64,000 nucleotides of DNA from Sphingopyxis sp. FD7 (GTDB lineage: Bacteria; Pseudomonadota; Alphaproteobacteria; Sphingomonadales; Sphingomonadaceae), in the NCBI RefSeq assembly GCF_003609835.1, contig NZ_AP017898.1:496001-560000 (forward strand), read 5' to 3'. This document shows positions 42,882-52,389 of the stretch, in pieces. The translations under genes and the position numbers were made by a program. Every line of letters starts with the position of its first letter. Positions within the stretch are counted from its first letter, which is position 1. The notes under the pieces were generated by a model that searched no databases, was not told the origin of the DNA, and worked only from the letters and a program-made list of their open reading frames with translations.

Positions 42882-44578
42882 CTTTGCGCATCGCCTTCGA
42901 AGCGCGCGCTGCGTCGCATTCTGAACCCCGTGGGAGCCTCCGCGAGGTCGCGCGACTGGCCCATGTCCGGTTGCTGAGCGACGCGGCGGTAGCGTTTTCG
43001 AAGAAGGGTAACACGCTTCTGTTTGGCTGGGCGTTCCGCCGCTCGGACAATCGCGCCTGCGATGAGCTCGGTGATGACGAAGCCCGTGAAATCGAAGCGC
43101 GCGGCGCTGAATGGGCCGTCAAACATTTGTGGGGCAATTATCTTCTGGCCTGGAAGGAGCCGGCGGGCGATGTCCATGTCCTGCGATCGCCGGTGACGGG
43201 ACCAGCGCTCTTTTTCGCCGAAGACGGCGCCTGCGCATTTTCGCACCTCGAGATTGGCAAGGCGATGGGCCTTTCCCTCGACAGGCTCGATCCCGCCGCG
43301 ATCGATGCCCAGCTTCGCTTCCCTATCTTGCGCGGTCCGGCAACCGGGATCGCCATGGTGCGCGAGCTTCTCGCCGGCGAAACACTCATGATGGGTTCGC
43401 CCGCGGTCGTTCGCCAAGCCTGGTCGCCATGGTCCTTCACCGTGCGTCCACCAGTCGAGGCGTCGCTCGACGAGCTCCGCCGACACGTCATGTCAGCGGT
43501 CGGCGCATGGTCGACGCGGTTCGAGCGCGTCCAGCTCGAGCTCTCGGGCGGGCTTGATTCCTCGATCGTCGCCGCCTCGCTCGCGCGGACGCGTGCGACG
43601 TGGCGCGCGGTGACGCTTGTGACGCGGCGTCCTGATGGGGACGAACGCCGATACGCCCATGCGGTCGCCGATCACGCCGACATAGCGCTTCTCGAAATAT
43701 TGCTGAATGCGGCCCCACCGGACCCGCTTGCTGCCCTCGGCGAACCGCGCGTCAGGCCCGGCGGCTTCGGCCTGATCGACGAGAGCGATATCCGGTTATG
43801 CGAAGCAGCCGAGGGCTATGGTGCGGGCGCGATATTCACCGGCGTCGGCGGCGATAATCTCTTCGGCTATATCATTTCCGCAGCTCCCGTAGTCGACGCG
43901 CTGCGCTTTGCCGGGCTCGGCGCGGCCTGGCGAGCGGCCTCCGACCTTGGGCGCCTCACTAACACCCATATGCTCGAAGCATGGCGCTTCGCTATCAGGC
44001 GCCTTCTGAAGCGGCCTCCGCCCTGGCCTCGCGATGAGCGGTTCCTGGCTAGCCGTCATGCTTCGACGGTGCCAGAACATCCCTGGTTTGCCGATGCGTC
44101 CGCCGCCAGCGACGGACAGCGCGCCTATGTGGGCATGCTGATGCGCATCCTGCCCTTTCTCGACGGTTATGACCGCGCTTTTCATGTGCCCGTGATCGCG
44201 CCGCTGCTTTCGCAACCATTGGTCGAATACGGCCTTGGCGTCCCGGTCTGGCAATGGTCGGCGGGCGGGCACGATCGCTCACTAGCGCGCAAGGCGTTTG
44301 CGGGCGATCTTCCGGCGCTTGTTTTACAGCGCCGAACGAAGGGCGGACTCGAATCCCTGTTTGTGCCGGCCTATGATCGAAACCGCGCACATCTGCGCGA
44401 CTTTTTGCAGGAGGGACTGCTGGCGGCGCTGGGTATCATTGATTGTGACGCGATTGGCGCCGCGACCGCGCGTCCTGCTGGCGCGCTCGACAATGACTAT
44501 GTTCGCATATTGCAACTCGTCGACATGGAAAGATGGGCGCGTTCGGTTGCAGGGGCACCGACGGCTGGCGGCCAATAG
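42878..44578 (+). CDS. lasso cyclase C (asparagine synthetase-like)
   Basis: 566 residues from a GTG overlapping the B stop (GTGA). The N part is a glutaminase-like fold without the catalytic Cys; the synthetase domain has the PPi-loop LSGGLDSSIVA at 222-232 and FTGVGGDNLFGY. It adenylates the ring Glu8 side chain and closes the lactam with Gly1. An upstream in-frame extension overlaps B and is not used. Complete and intact. Confidence 0.92.
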   Translation: MTLRIAFEARAASHSEPRGSLREVARLAHVRLLSDAAVAFSKKGNTLLFGWAFRRSDNRACDELGDDEAREIEARGAEWAVKHLWGNYLLAWKEPAGDVHVLRSPVTGPALFFAEDGACAFSHLEIGKAMGLSLDRLDPAAIDAQLRFPILRGPATGIAMVRELLAGETLMMGSPAVVRQAWSPWSFTVRPPVEASLDELRRHVMSAVGAWSTRFERVQLELSGGLDSSIVAASLARTRATWRAVTLVTRRPDGDERRYAHAVADHADIALLEILLNAAPPDPLAALGEPRVRPGGFGLIDESDIRLCEAAEGYGAGAIFTGVGGDNLFGYIISAAPVVDALRFAGLGAAWRAASDLGRLTNTHMLEAWRFAIRRLLKRPPPWPRDERFLASRHASTVPEHPWFADASAASDGQRAYVGMLMRILPFLDGYDRAFHVPVIAPLLSQPLVEYGLGVPVWQWSAGGHDRSLARKAFAGDLPALVLQRRTKGGLESLFVPAYDRNRAHLRDFLQEGLLAALGIIDCDAIGAATARPAGALDNDYVRILQLVDMERWARSVAGAPTAGGQ

Positions 44579-44581
44579 CCC

Positions 44582-44617
44582 GTGCCGGATGTCCGCCGGG
44601 GAACGGACGCCCGGCAC
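44582..44617. terminator. hairpin between convergent lasso operons
   Basis: GTGCCGGATGTCCG pairs with CGGACGCCCGGCAC, with two imperfect positions. Placed exactly between the convergent cyclase and isopeptidase genes, so it probably acts in both directions. No long T run. Confidence 0.6.
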
Positions 44618-44621
44618 GAAC

Positions 44622-46577
44622 CTATGGCGCGGGACGTTGCAAGGGATGTCCCGCGCGCAATTCGCGCCAACGCGCATATCGATCCTGCTTTTGAGGGTTC
44701 GGATCCTCGAAATCGGCCAGCCAGAAGCGATACCAGTCGAGGTTGCGCGCATTGACCGCAAATTGATGCACCGGCTGGGTCTTGATGTGAGGCTCGTCGG
44801 CGAACACGAAGAGCTCGGCGGGCTTTCCGGCCCGTTTGAGGCGCGTGTGAAACTCGATGACAAGGCGAGCCTCGGCTTCGGGTAGTTGCATCAGGAGAGG
44901 GGTGTCGAGGCCGGCGGCGTCGCTTGTCGCGGAAAGCCGGTTCCAGCCTTCGGGATCGGTGTCGGGATCGCCGAGGCCCCATCGGTTCGCCAGCGTGTCG
45001 GGCATACCGCTGCCGGGCAACGCAGTGGCCCAATAGAAATGGGGTTCGAACTGCGCCGACGAGAGCGTCGCGGCGGCGAAGCGATCCGACTTGCGGATGG
45101 CCCAGAGGGCGACCTGCGATCCGAAACTGAGGCCGCCAATACCGACATGCCGTGGATCGACGATGCCGTCTGCGGCGAGCGTATCGATTGCGGCGGAGAT
45201 GCCCGAAAGCGCCAGGTCATATTCTTCCTCAGCGTTGGAGAATTTGCCCTGAGCCTTTCGGATACAGAGAACCGCTATCCCGGAGTCCGCGAGGGGCAGC
45301 ATCGGGATCTCGTCGCCGACGCCGCCCTTCAAGAAACCGTCGCAATGATAATATTGGATCACGAGCGGGAAGGGCGGCGCAGCGTGCGCTGGACGAAGCA
45401 GGAAACCGCTGAACTTTTGCCCACTGGCGATCGACCAGGACATGGGCGTGGCCTTTGTGGCGATCTTGCGCCGCAGGTCCGCATTGGGGTCGACCAGGAG
45501 TTTCCGGGCCCCGCTGCTATAATCGACGCGAACAAGCCTCGGCGGCGAGACGCCTGAGGCTTCGGCGCAGACAAGGAAGGCGGGTCCAATCGCGCAGCGA
45601 TCGGGATTGAAGGGCGAGAAGGGCGCCCCGTCGGTGACCGCGAGCCGTTCAGGCGCTTCGCCATTCAGACGCCACAACGAAATTGTCTCTTCGGATCCCG
45701 GACTGGCCTCGAAGAGCAAAAGCGCCTTGCCGTCGGGGCGCCAGCCAAGCGCGCGGAGCCTGGGTGATGCACAGGCAGCGATAGCGCATTCGAGGGGCGG
45801 ATGGCCCGGCTGCAACACGTCGACGCGGGTTTTGCCTCCATCGCGAACGATTCTGGCCTCCGCGCTGTCGCCGGCGACGACATGTTGCCCGATCGCAGAG
45901 GTCTGCGGCACGGGAGAGTCGGGCTGGGCCGATCCCCACACCATCGCCGATTTTTCCGTCGGCGGCGTGTCCGCGAGGAGGCGCACGCGTTCAAACCATC
46001 CTCCCCGCAGCCGCTGCATGACGCGCTTCCCGTCGACGATCGCGCCCCCGGCGAACGGCTGCATGACATCGACCGTTGGATCAACGAGCACCCCCTCATC
46101 ATAGGCCCGCTTTTCCGCCGCCGCGATTTGGGCTCGTGTCGCCCCGACATGATAGATGATGCGGCGACCATCGTCCGCCATCCGGAAATCGACGATGTCG
46201 GCAGGATCGGAAATCGCGAGCCGGGCCTTGCCGCCCATGCGCCACGACCACACGCCGACCGCGCCGTCCTGCATCGCAAGAAAGTGGAAGCCTTTCGAAT
46301 CCGCGTCCCATATGGGCGCATTCTCGATCAGCGTGCCGGCAAAGCTGAACCTCGCCGCGCCTCCATCCGCGACGCGGCGATGGTCGCCGCCATTGACCCC
46401 AACGATATGCCAGCCAAGTGCAACGCGGTTTTCGGCCACCGAAGGCTCGCTCACACGATAGGCAGCCCAGCGGCCGTCGGGCGATATGGTGACGCCGCTG
46501 ATGTCGCGTGTCGCCACAATATCCTCGACGGTGACGAGCGGCGTGGCGGCGGCCATCGCCGCCGCCAGCATCACCAT
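44622..46577 (-). CDS. lasso peptide isopeptidase (S9 prolyl-oligopeptidase-like)
   Basis: 651 residues. N-terminal two thirds form a beta-propeller-like region (TISPDGRWAAYRVSEP, SPDG-type repeats); the C third is an alpha/beta hydrolase with nucleophile S484 in GGLSFGSQVALW and the late His in EPHIKTQPVHQF. AtxE2-type isopeptidases of this family hydrolyse the lasso ring amide and linearise the peptide. A short Ala-rich N terminus (MVMLAAAMAAATP) may be a signal sequence. It overlaps the TonB receptor gene by 7 bp. Confidence 0.88.
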   Translation of the reverse strand: MVMLAAAMAAATPLVTVEDIVATRDISGVTISPDGRWAAYRVSEPSVAENRVALGWHIVGVNGGDHRRVADGGAARFSFAGTLIENAPIWDADSKGFHFLAMQDGAVGVWSWRMGGKARLAISDPADIVDFRMADDGRRIIYHVGATRAQIAAAEKRAYDEGVLVDPTVDVMQPFAGGAIVDGKRVMQRLRGGWFERVRLLADTPPTEKSAMVWGSAQPDSPVPQTSAIGQHVVAGDSAEARIVRDGGKTRVDVLQPGHPPLECAIAACASPRLRALGWRPDGKALLLFEASPGSEETISLWRLNGEAPERLAVTDGAPFSPFNPDRCAIGPAFLVCAEASGVSPPRLVRVDYSSGARKLLVDPNADLRRKIATKATPMSWSIASGQKFSGFLLRPAHAAPPFPLVIQYYHCDGFLKGGVGDEIPMLPLADSGIAVLCIRKAQGKFSNAEEEYDLALSGISAAIDTLAADGIVDPRHVGIGGLSFGSQVALWAIRKSDRFAAATLSSAQFEPHFYWATALPGSGMPDTLANRWGLGDPDTDPEGWNRLSATSDAAGLDTPLLMQLPEAEARLVIEFHTRLKRAGKPAELFVFADEPHIKTQPVHQFAVNARNLDWYRFWLADFEDPNPQKQDRYARWRELRAGHPLQRPAP

Positions 46578-49507
46578 GTTACGATCCCCTGCAGCGCGAT
46601 CGTTCGCCCTACAGCGCTCGCCTGCTCGGGGTCATAGCCGAGTACCGAGGTCGCCGTTCTGAAAAGGACATAAGGCGGGTCCCGATCGAAGAGATTGTTG
46701 ACGTTGAGTGCCAGGCGGAAGGCTCGCCCACCTGGAGCGCCAGCGATGCGCGCGCCGAGCTGGAGGTCGAATGTCGTCCAGCTCTTCACCTTTTCGGCAG
46801 GCGTCGCGGTCTGGTTGCGATAACCCGACATATGGAGCAGCGACAGCCCGCCGTCGAAGGGCCCCGCCTCGAAGCCGAGGCGACCGCGCAGGCGGAGCTT
46901 CACGGGATTGCCAAGCGTCCCGACCGCGTTGATCGCTGGCGCGGAGCGCGTGACCTGCTGGTCGATGCTGAACAGGCGAGATCCGCCCAGCGAAAGCGTG
47001 AGCGCGCCATTCGGAATGGAATGGCGGTAGGAAGCGTCGAAATCCAGGCCGCGGATCGTCACCCGCGACAGGTTGAAAGTTCGCGCATCGGCGATGACCT
47101 CGATATCCGAAGCTTGGACACCGAGCGGATTTCTGAGGTTCGGATTTGCGAAATAGGCAGCGACCTCCGCCGGGTCGGGCGTCTCGTCGACAAGCTCGCC
47201 ATAGACATCCCGCCGTGCGAGGAAGTTGAAAATATCGAAGGAGGCGCTCGCGATACGGTCGCGATAGGCAATGTCGAACCAGGTGGCTGAAAGCCTCAAC
47301 CCCGGCAGGGCGACGGGTTCGAGGTCGACGCCCGCCGTCCAGCTCGTCGCCTTCTCGGGGCCAAGGTCGGGACGGAAACCAAGTAGCGCGAGCGCCAGCG
47401 TCTGGCCGGTCGGCGATTGAGGATCGGGCAGATAGACGGGCTGGTAGGTCGCATTGGCGGCGCCGACCAGTTCGGTGAAGAAGGGTGCCCTGAAGGAATG
47501 GCCATAGGAGGCCCGGACCACCACGCCCCGAACGGGCGTCCAGCGCAGACCCAGCTTGGGGTTGCTCGTGCTGCCGACGTCCGAATAATCCTCATGGCGT
47601 CCGGCGAGCGACAGCTGCAGCGCACCCGGGAGGCTCGTCCCTGCATCGAAGATGGGAATTACCAACTCGCCATAAAGGGCTCGAACCGTGCGCTTGCCCG
47701 GAAGCCCGGGCAGGCGCGAGGTGGTTGTGCTGTTACCGAAGAGGTCAAAGACCGACGTATAGTCGAGGCGTTCGCCGCGAATCTCGGCGCCGGCGGCGAG
47801 TTTCACTGTGCCGGCGGGAAGATCGAACAAACTGCCGTCCGCGCGCAGAGCCGCCGTCCAGACTCGCGAGCGCACCCGCGAGACAAGGCCGCCGCGAAGT
47901 CTGCCGACAAGCGCCGGATCATTGACCGCGCCGTCTCCGAACACGTTCAGCGCTGTTGCCGGGTCGGATAATACGAGCGCCTCGGAGCGGCGCGTGATGT
48001 GGATGATATTGATGTCGTCGGCGCGCTCGCGCTGCAGGCCGTAGCCGCCGCTGATCTCGAGCGACCAGTCGCCAACATTGGCGCGTGCCCCGCCTGAGAG
48101 GTTGAGGGCGCGCGCTCTACCGCGCGCGCCCTCGGGACCGAAATCGGCCGACGGGTCGTAGAATACCGTGATCGGCTGACCGGTGCCGATCGGATCGACA
48201 TAATAGGGATTGGCGCTCGTGACGGTGACGGGAACGGGTCCGAACCGGCGCTGGTTCACACGGTAACGCCTGTCCGCATAGAGACCCCGCGCAAAAAGGG
48301 TGATCGCCCCGATCTCCTGTTCGGCTGAGGCATAGAAGCTGAGGCTGCGTTGGCGCGGCAGGATGTCGACGAGCCGCTGCGCGTCGGCGCGATTGAAGCT
48401 CCCCTCGATCAGATCGGCCGCGGTGAGGCCCCGCCCGTCCTGTCCAGGGGGAATTGCGAAAACGCGGCCATTGGCGGCAAGGATCGTCCCGGGATTGGCG
48501 AAATTCGACCGAAGGTCGGGGCCGCCTACGGGGCGCAGATCTTCGCTGGTGAAGCGCCGCTTCGTTGCGGGCAGGTTGCCGCGGCTGTAATATTCGGCGG
48601 CGAGTACGAGGTGACCGCTGTTCCATTTTTTGCCGAGCAGCTGGGCGATCTGCATCTCGCTGAAATCGCCGTCCGCCGTCCCGGCTCGCATGCGCGTCTC
48701 CGCACCTTCGAAGCGATTGCGGAAGCGAAGATTGACGACGCCTGCTACCGCGTCCGAACCGTAAATGGCCGACGCCCCGTCGGTCAGTATCTCGATACGG
48801 TCGATCGCGGACGAGGGGATCAAGGAGAGATCGGTAAACGCACCCCAGGCACCGCCCATGGCCGGGCGAACGCCGTCGAACAGGGTGAGCGTAGAGGCGC
48901 TGCCAAGACCGCGCAAATTGATCCCCGACCCGAAGTTGAGATTTGTGTTCGCATTGCCTCGCGCGGTCGCGCCAAATGTGGCCTCACTGGGGCCGCCCGA
49001 GAAATTCTGCGGGATGGTTTGAAGATAGTCGGCGAGCGTCGTGCGCCCGCTCCGGTCAAGCGCATCGCGATCCACGATCGTCACGGGCGAGCCGACCGGG
49101 CCGGCTCCGCGAATGCGGGTACCGGTGACAATGATCTGCGCGTCATCACTCTGCGCGGTCCCGCGATTTGCCGAGCTTTCGGCGAACCTGTCGCCCTTTC
49201 CCTCGCGGATAACGAGCGTTCCGTCCACGCTTTCGGCGACCAGTTCGGTGCCGGCCAGAAGCTGCGCCAGGGCCGCATCGGCGTTGAAGGTGCCGCTGAC
49301 CCGGGCGCTTTTCTTGCGCGCGACAACGTCCGAATTGGCGATGACGTCCCGGCCCGAAAGTTCGGAATATTGCCGCAAAGCGTCCGCCAGATCCTGCGGC
49401 GCGATGTCATAGCTTTGTTGGCCCGTCTCAGCCGAGGCGGCGGGCACTGGAAGCCCAATCGTCGCAGCCGTCGAAGCCAGGATAGCTGCCAGAAGTCTCA
49501 CTCTCAT
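46571..49507 (-). CDS. TonB-dependent receptor with STN domain, likely lasso uptake
   Basis: 978 residues from ATG 49507, behind GGAGGGAAAG. Signal peptide to PAASA (about 26). The STN domain (YDIAPQDLADALRQYSELSG) takes part in FecR-FecI signalling; the plug has IIVTGTRIRG and SAIYGSDAVAGVVNLRF; the barrel ends in the aromatic W typical of outer-membrane proteins. It overlaps the isopeptidase gene. In this cluster type the receptor is proposed to take up the lasso peptide from outside. A long upstream frame extension into fecR is rejected. Confidence 0.9.
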   Translation of the reverse strand: MRVRLLAAILASTAATIGLPVPAASAETGQQSYDIAPQDLADALRQYSELSGRDVIANSDVVARKKSARVSGTFNADAALAQLLAGTELVAESVDGTLVIREGKGDRFAESSANRGTAQSDDAQIIVTGTRIRGAGPVGSPVTIVDRDALDRSGRTTLADYLQTIPQNFSGGPSEATFGATARGNANTNLNFGSGINLRGLGSASTLTLFDGVRPAMGGAWGAFTDLSLIPSSAIDRIEILTDGASAIYGSDAVAGVVNLRFRNRFEGAETRMRAGTADGDFSEMQIAQLLGKKWNSGHLVLAAEYYSRGNLPATKRRFTSEDLRPVGGPDLRSNFANPGTILAANGRVFAIPPGQDGRGLTAADLIEGSFNRADAQRLVDILPRQRSLSFYASAEQEIGAITLFARGLYADRRYRVNQRRFGPVPVTVTSANPYYVDPIGTGQPITVFYDPSADFGPEGARGRARALNLSGGARANVGDWSLEISGGYGLQRERADDINIIHITRRSEALVLSDPATALNVFGDGAVNDPALVGRLRGGLVSRVRSRVWTAALRADGSLFDLPAGTVKLAAGAEIRGERLDYTSVFDLFGNSTTTSRLPGLPGKRTVRALYGELVIPIFDAGTSLPGALQLSLAGRHEDYSDVGSTSNPKLGLRWTPVRGVVVRASYGHSFRAPFFTELVGAANATYQPVYLPDPQSPTGQTLALALLGFRPDLGPEKATSWTAGVDLEPVALPGLRLSATWFDIAYRDRIASASFDIFNFLARRDVYGELVDETPDPAEVAAYFANPNLRNPLGVQASDIEVIADARTFNLSRVTIRGLDFDASYRHSIPNGALTLSLGGSRLFSIDQQVTRSAPAINAVGTLGNPVKLRLRGRLGFEAGPFDGGLSLLHMSGYRNQTATPAEKVKSWTTFDLQLGARIAGAPGGRAFRLALNVNNLFDRDPPYVLFRTATSVLGYDPEQASAVGRTIALQGIVTW

Positions 49508-49565
49508 CTTTCCCTCCCGCGCGGCCGTGATGGCCGTCTGGAAGGGCGAGACGAGGCCGGCTGAA

Positions 49566-50528
49566 TTATCCCCCCGTTTTTTTTCGGGACAGGATGATGG
49601 CGCCGTCACTCTCTTGGGCCGAAAGTCCGAAAACCGCGCTGAGTTTTCGCGCGAGCGACGCGCTGTCGGTGACATCGAACCGGCCCGTGACCTCAAGCGA
49701 TCCGAGCGCGGGGTCAGCCAGCCGGATTGACTTGCTGTTCACCCGGTTCGCTTGATCGATGACCTCGCTGAGCGGCAACTTGTCGGCGACGACCCGAGAT
49801 GTCGGTTGGACGTTTGCCACGGGTAGCGTCATTGCCGTGTCGGGCGTCGACCGAGCGGCGTCGCCGCGCGGCAGATGAAGCGGTTCGCCGCCCTGTACCT
49901 CGACCGTGTCGCCGGGGTTCAGTCTGACCGTGCGTCCGCCGGGCGCTGTCGCCCGCACATCGACAGAGCCGCTGACCAGCCGGACGCTCGGATTGCGTCG
50001 TGTCAGATCGACTTCGAAGATGGTGCCGAGTGCGACAATTTCGGATCCCCCGGCGATGACACGAAAGGGCCGGGAGGCATCGTGCGCTACGGTGAAACGG
50101 GCACGGCCGCCGGTCATGACGACCTCCCTGTCACGCTCCGAAAATCTGGTCTCGATCTTCGCTCCGTCGAGGAGTTCAACCAATGTGCCGTCGACCAGCC
50201 GAACGGCTTCGCCCTCGACGGACCGGGTCGCGATTTGCGGACCGGTCCCGGCACGCCCGGCATACCAGGCGCCTCCGAGGGCAAGCATGACGACGAGCAG
50301 GAAAGCCGTTGCCCAGCGTAGCCGGTTTGATCCGGAAGGGCGCAGCGCACGCGCCCTGATCCGGCCCGCGACATTCACATCGAGAGCCGCCCAGCGCTTT
50401 TCCGCCTCGGCATAGGCCGCGGCATTTTCGGGATCGGCCATCCACGCATCGAACTTCGCGCGATCAGCCGCCGCATCGCTCGCGCGCATGCGCGCGAACC
50501 ATTTTCCCGCTTGTACCTCGCGGCTCAT
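49566..50528 (-). CDS. fecR: FecR-family anti-sigma/signal transducer
   Basis: 320 residues. The cytoplasmic N part has the DUF4880-like WFARMRASDAAADRAKFDAWM segment; one membrane helix (WATAFLLVVMLALGGAWYAG, about 88-107) precedes the FecR periplasmic domain (VEGEAVRLVDGTLVELLDGAKI). The C terminus (LPLSEVIDQANRVNSKSIRL) is STN/DUF4974-like. It relays receptor occupancy to the sigma factor, with which it overlaps by 4 bp. Confidence 0.9.
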   Translation of the reverse strand: MSREVQAGKWFARMRASDAAADRAKFDAWMADPENAAAYAEAEKRWAALDVNVAGRIRARALRPSGSNRLRWATAFLLVVMLALGGAWYAGRAGTGPQIATRSVEGEAVRLVDGTLVELLDGAKIETRFSERDREVVMTGGRARFTVAHDASRPFRVIAGGSEIVALGTIFEVDLTRRNPSVRLVSGSVDVRATAPGGRTVRLNPGDTVEVQGGEPLHLPRGDAARSTPDTAMTLPVANVQPTSRVVADKLPLSEVIDQANRVNSKSIRLADPALGSLEVTGRFDVTDSASLARKLSAVFGLSAQESDGAIILSRKKTGG

Positions 50529-51109
50529 GACCGCGGACCTTTTACGCGAAGGATTGCCGTCATGGCCTTGGCGATTTGCTTTTCCACGCCCTTCTCGCTC
50601 ATTCCTGTTGCAGCCGCAATTTCGGCATAGGACATACCCTCGAACCGGTGCATCAGGAAGATGTCGCGGGTTTTCGGTTTCAGGCGTTCGAGACGGTCCT
50701 CGACACGGCGCATCATGTCCCTTGCTTCGAGCGCGGCGTGGGGGTCGGACCCTGGATGCTCGGTATCGTCATATTCATGATGTGCCGAGGCGAAGCGACG
50801 CCGGTCGACATGGGCACGTTCGATGAGCAGGTTGCGTGCCGCTCGTGCCAAATAGGCTCCGGGCTTTTCGATCCGCGACACAATATCCGCGCCGCTTGCG
50901 GCAAGGCGTTGGAAGCACTCCTGGACCAGATCCCCGACATCCTGTGAATTCGTCCGTCGGCGCAGGAAACGGGAAAGTTGCGGCTGGTGCTCTTGATACA
51001 TGGCTTCGATAGCCGCAGACTTATGCTGGTTGCCCCAGTCATCGATTTCGATCTGAAATGCAGGCTCCGCTCGCCGGCGCGCTTCGGCAGCCTCTTCGTC
51101 ATAATCCAT
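50525..51109 (-). CDS. fecI: ECF sigma factor, FecI type
   Basis: 194 residues. Region 2 contains LSRFLRRRTNSQDVGDLVQECFQRL; region 4 contains LKPKTRDIFLMHRFEGMSYA and IAAATGMSEKGVEKQI. First gene of the minus-strand unit sigma-fecR-receptor-isopeptidase. Expected to drive the receptor and isopeptidase genes when the receptor binds its ligand. Confidence 0.92.
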   Translation of the reverse strand: MDYDEEAAEARRRAEPAFQIEIDDWGNQHKSAAIEAMYQEHQPQLSRFLRRRTNSQDVGDLVQECFQRLAASGADIVSRIEKPGAYLARAARNLLIERAHVDRRRFASAHHEYDDTEHPGSDPHAALEARDMMRRVEDRLERLKPKTRDIFLMHRFEGMSYAEIAAATGMSEKGVEKQIAKAMTAILRVKGPRS

Positions 51110-51486
51110 TGTCTCGCCTTCCCGGACGGGAGGAAAGGCGGCCTAAAGCCGGGTGTTGAGAACACACTTGAGGCGCGTGCGCCGTCGCCTTTAGCCCGAA
51201 GGCTTGTACATACGCGACGGCCACCCGGACAGGATGGCGAACAGGTGTTTTTGCTCAAAGGGTTCTCAAGCCCCGGCATCGCGCCGCCTGCCAGCCCGAT
51301 GCCCGTTCAGCATAATCGATTGCTTTCCAAGAGCAAGACTTCCGCCGGACCATGCCTCATCGTGCCCGGACACTCGGAAAAGCAAGGGGATGCGCGCGCT
51401 TCTTGTTCGGAATGCAGGGAGTGAAGGGGGGGAGTCAGAAAGGTGGTGGCGGTCGCTCAGGCTGCCGGTCTGGCAGGAGGATCATC
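51110..51486. other. divergent promoter region upstream of the sigma factor
   Basis: About 377 bases with no gene I can support. It separates the FecI operon and the small sigma-4-like gene and should contain promoters for both. A short inverted sequence lies near 51125-51155 (GGCGGCCTAAAGCCG). Confidence 0.5.
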
Positions 51487-51723
51487 ATGTCCAGCAACGG
51501 GAGCGGGAGTAAGCGGTTGCGGATCGCGCGGCGGGCGATCCGCCGAATGGAGCCGTTCGATCGCGCCGTCTTTCTTGCGATCCGGTTCGAGAACGCGGGC
51601 TACGAGGATTTGGCCGAAAGACACGGCATGGGCATTGAAGAGATCGAGAAGGCGTTTGCGCGCGCCGTCCATATCCTGATCACCACGCCGCCCCCGCCGT
51701 GGTGGCAGATCTGGCGCTATTGA
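51487..51723 (+). CDS. small sigma-region-4-like DNA-binding protein
   Basis: 78 residues. RMEPFDRAVFLAIRFENAGY followed by EDLAERHGMGIEEIEKAFARAVHIL resembles an isolated sigma-70 region 4 HTH. GGAGG lies before the ATG. The tail is Pro/Trp-rich (TTPPPPWWQIWRY). It could modulate the neighbouring sigma factor or a resident promoter; inference only. Confidence 0.65.
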   Translation: MSSNGSGSKRLRIARRAIRRMEPFDRAVFLAIRFENAGYEDLAERHGMGIEEIEKAFARAVHILITTPPPPWWQIWRY

Positions 51724-51769
51724 AGGCCGCGCCCTTGACTTCGAGACGCCACCGCCCTGAAACGGCGTC

Positions 51770-52039
51770 ATGGGAAAATATGATGCGCTTGGCGCCTTCC
51801 TCAGGCGGTGGAGGGTTTGCCACGATGCCGATGGCGTCGAGCTCAGCTTTTCGCACATCGAGAGCATCATTGGCGCGGTTCTTCCGCGCGCGGCGTTCGG
51901 TGCCGATTGGTGGTCAGCGGCAGAGTTTTCGGAAGTAGAGCCGCCCCATCGACGTGTCTGGCTCGATGCGGGCTTCGAGGCGGTTGCCAAACCGGCTCGC
52001 GAATGCGTCTATTTCCGTCGTCGAAGCGGCGGCCAGTAG
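51770..52039 (+). CDS. DUF7662-like small protein
   Basis: 89 residues: starts MGKYDALGAFLRRWRVCHD, then ELSFSHIESIIGAVLPRAAF, WWSAAEF and WLDAGFEA. This pattern matches from memory a short family (DUF7662) of unknown role, often encoded by mobile DNA and defence neighbourhoods. 46 bp after the sigma-4-like gene. Confidence 0.65.
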   Translation: MGKYDALGAFLRRWRVCHDADGVELSFSHIESIIGAVLPRAAFGADWWSAAEFSEVEPPHRRVWLDAGFEAVAKPARECVYFRRRSGGQ

Positions 52040-52129
52040 CTAGAAAGATATCCGACTATGCCGGGGTCAATATGATCAGGATTGATTGTCCATATTATTC
52101 CTCTACATTGTGACGGACGCGAGGTTTTT

Positions 52130-52387
52130 ATGAACAAACAAACGACCCTGAATGTCCGTATTGGCGGCGCCCTCAGCGATTTCGTGGCGACCAATGTTGG
52201 CGACGACGGCTCCTATGAGAATGTCAGCGAATATGTCCGTGATCTCATTCGGCGCGATAAGGAACGCGCGGAAGCGGAGCAATTCGCCCGCTTGAAGGCG
52301 GAGTTGCAAAGGGCCTTCGCAGCGCCTGACTCTGACTTCGTGCCTCTCGATGCCGATGCGGTGATCGGTCGGGCGCGCCGAAACTGA
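52130..52387 (+). CDS. parD: ParD/CopG-like antitoxin
   Basis: 85 residues. The N-terminal RHH strand (NVRIGGALSDFVATNV) is followed by helices including YENVSEYVRDLIRRDKERAE, the typical ParD sequence. The C tail is acidic (DSDFVPLDADAVIGRAR) and should wrap the toxin. Two bases separate it from the toxin gene. Confidence 0.88.
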   Translation: MNKQTTLNVRIGGALSDFVATNVGDDGSYENVSEYVRDLIRRDKERAEAEQFARLKAELQRAFAAPDSDFVPLDADAVIGRARRN

Positions 52388-52389
52388 CG

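Noticed and set aside
46571..49696. TonB receptor start upstream of 49507
   Set aside because: The added sequence overlaps fecR and lacks a signal peptide, whereas ATG 49507 starts a clear signal sequence.
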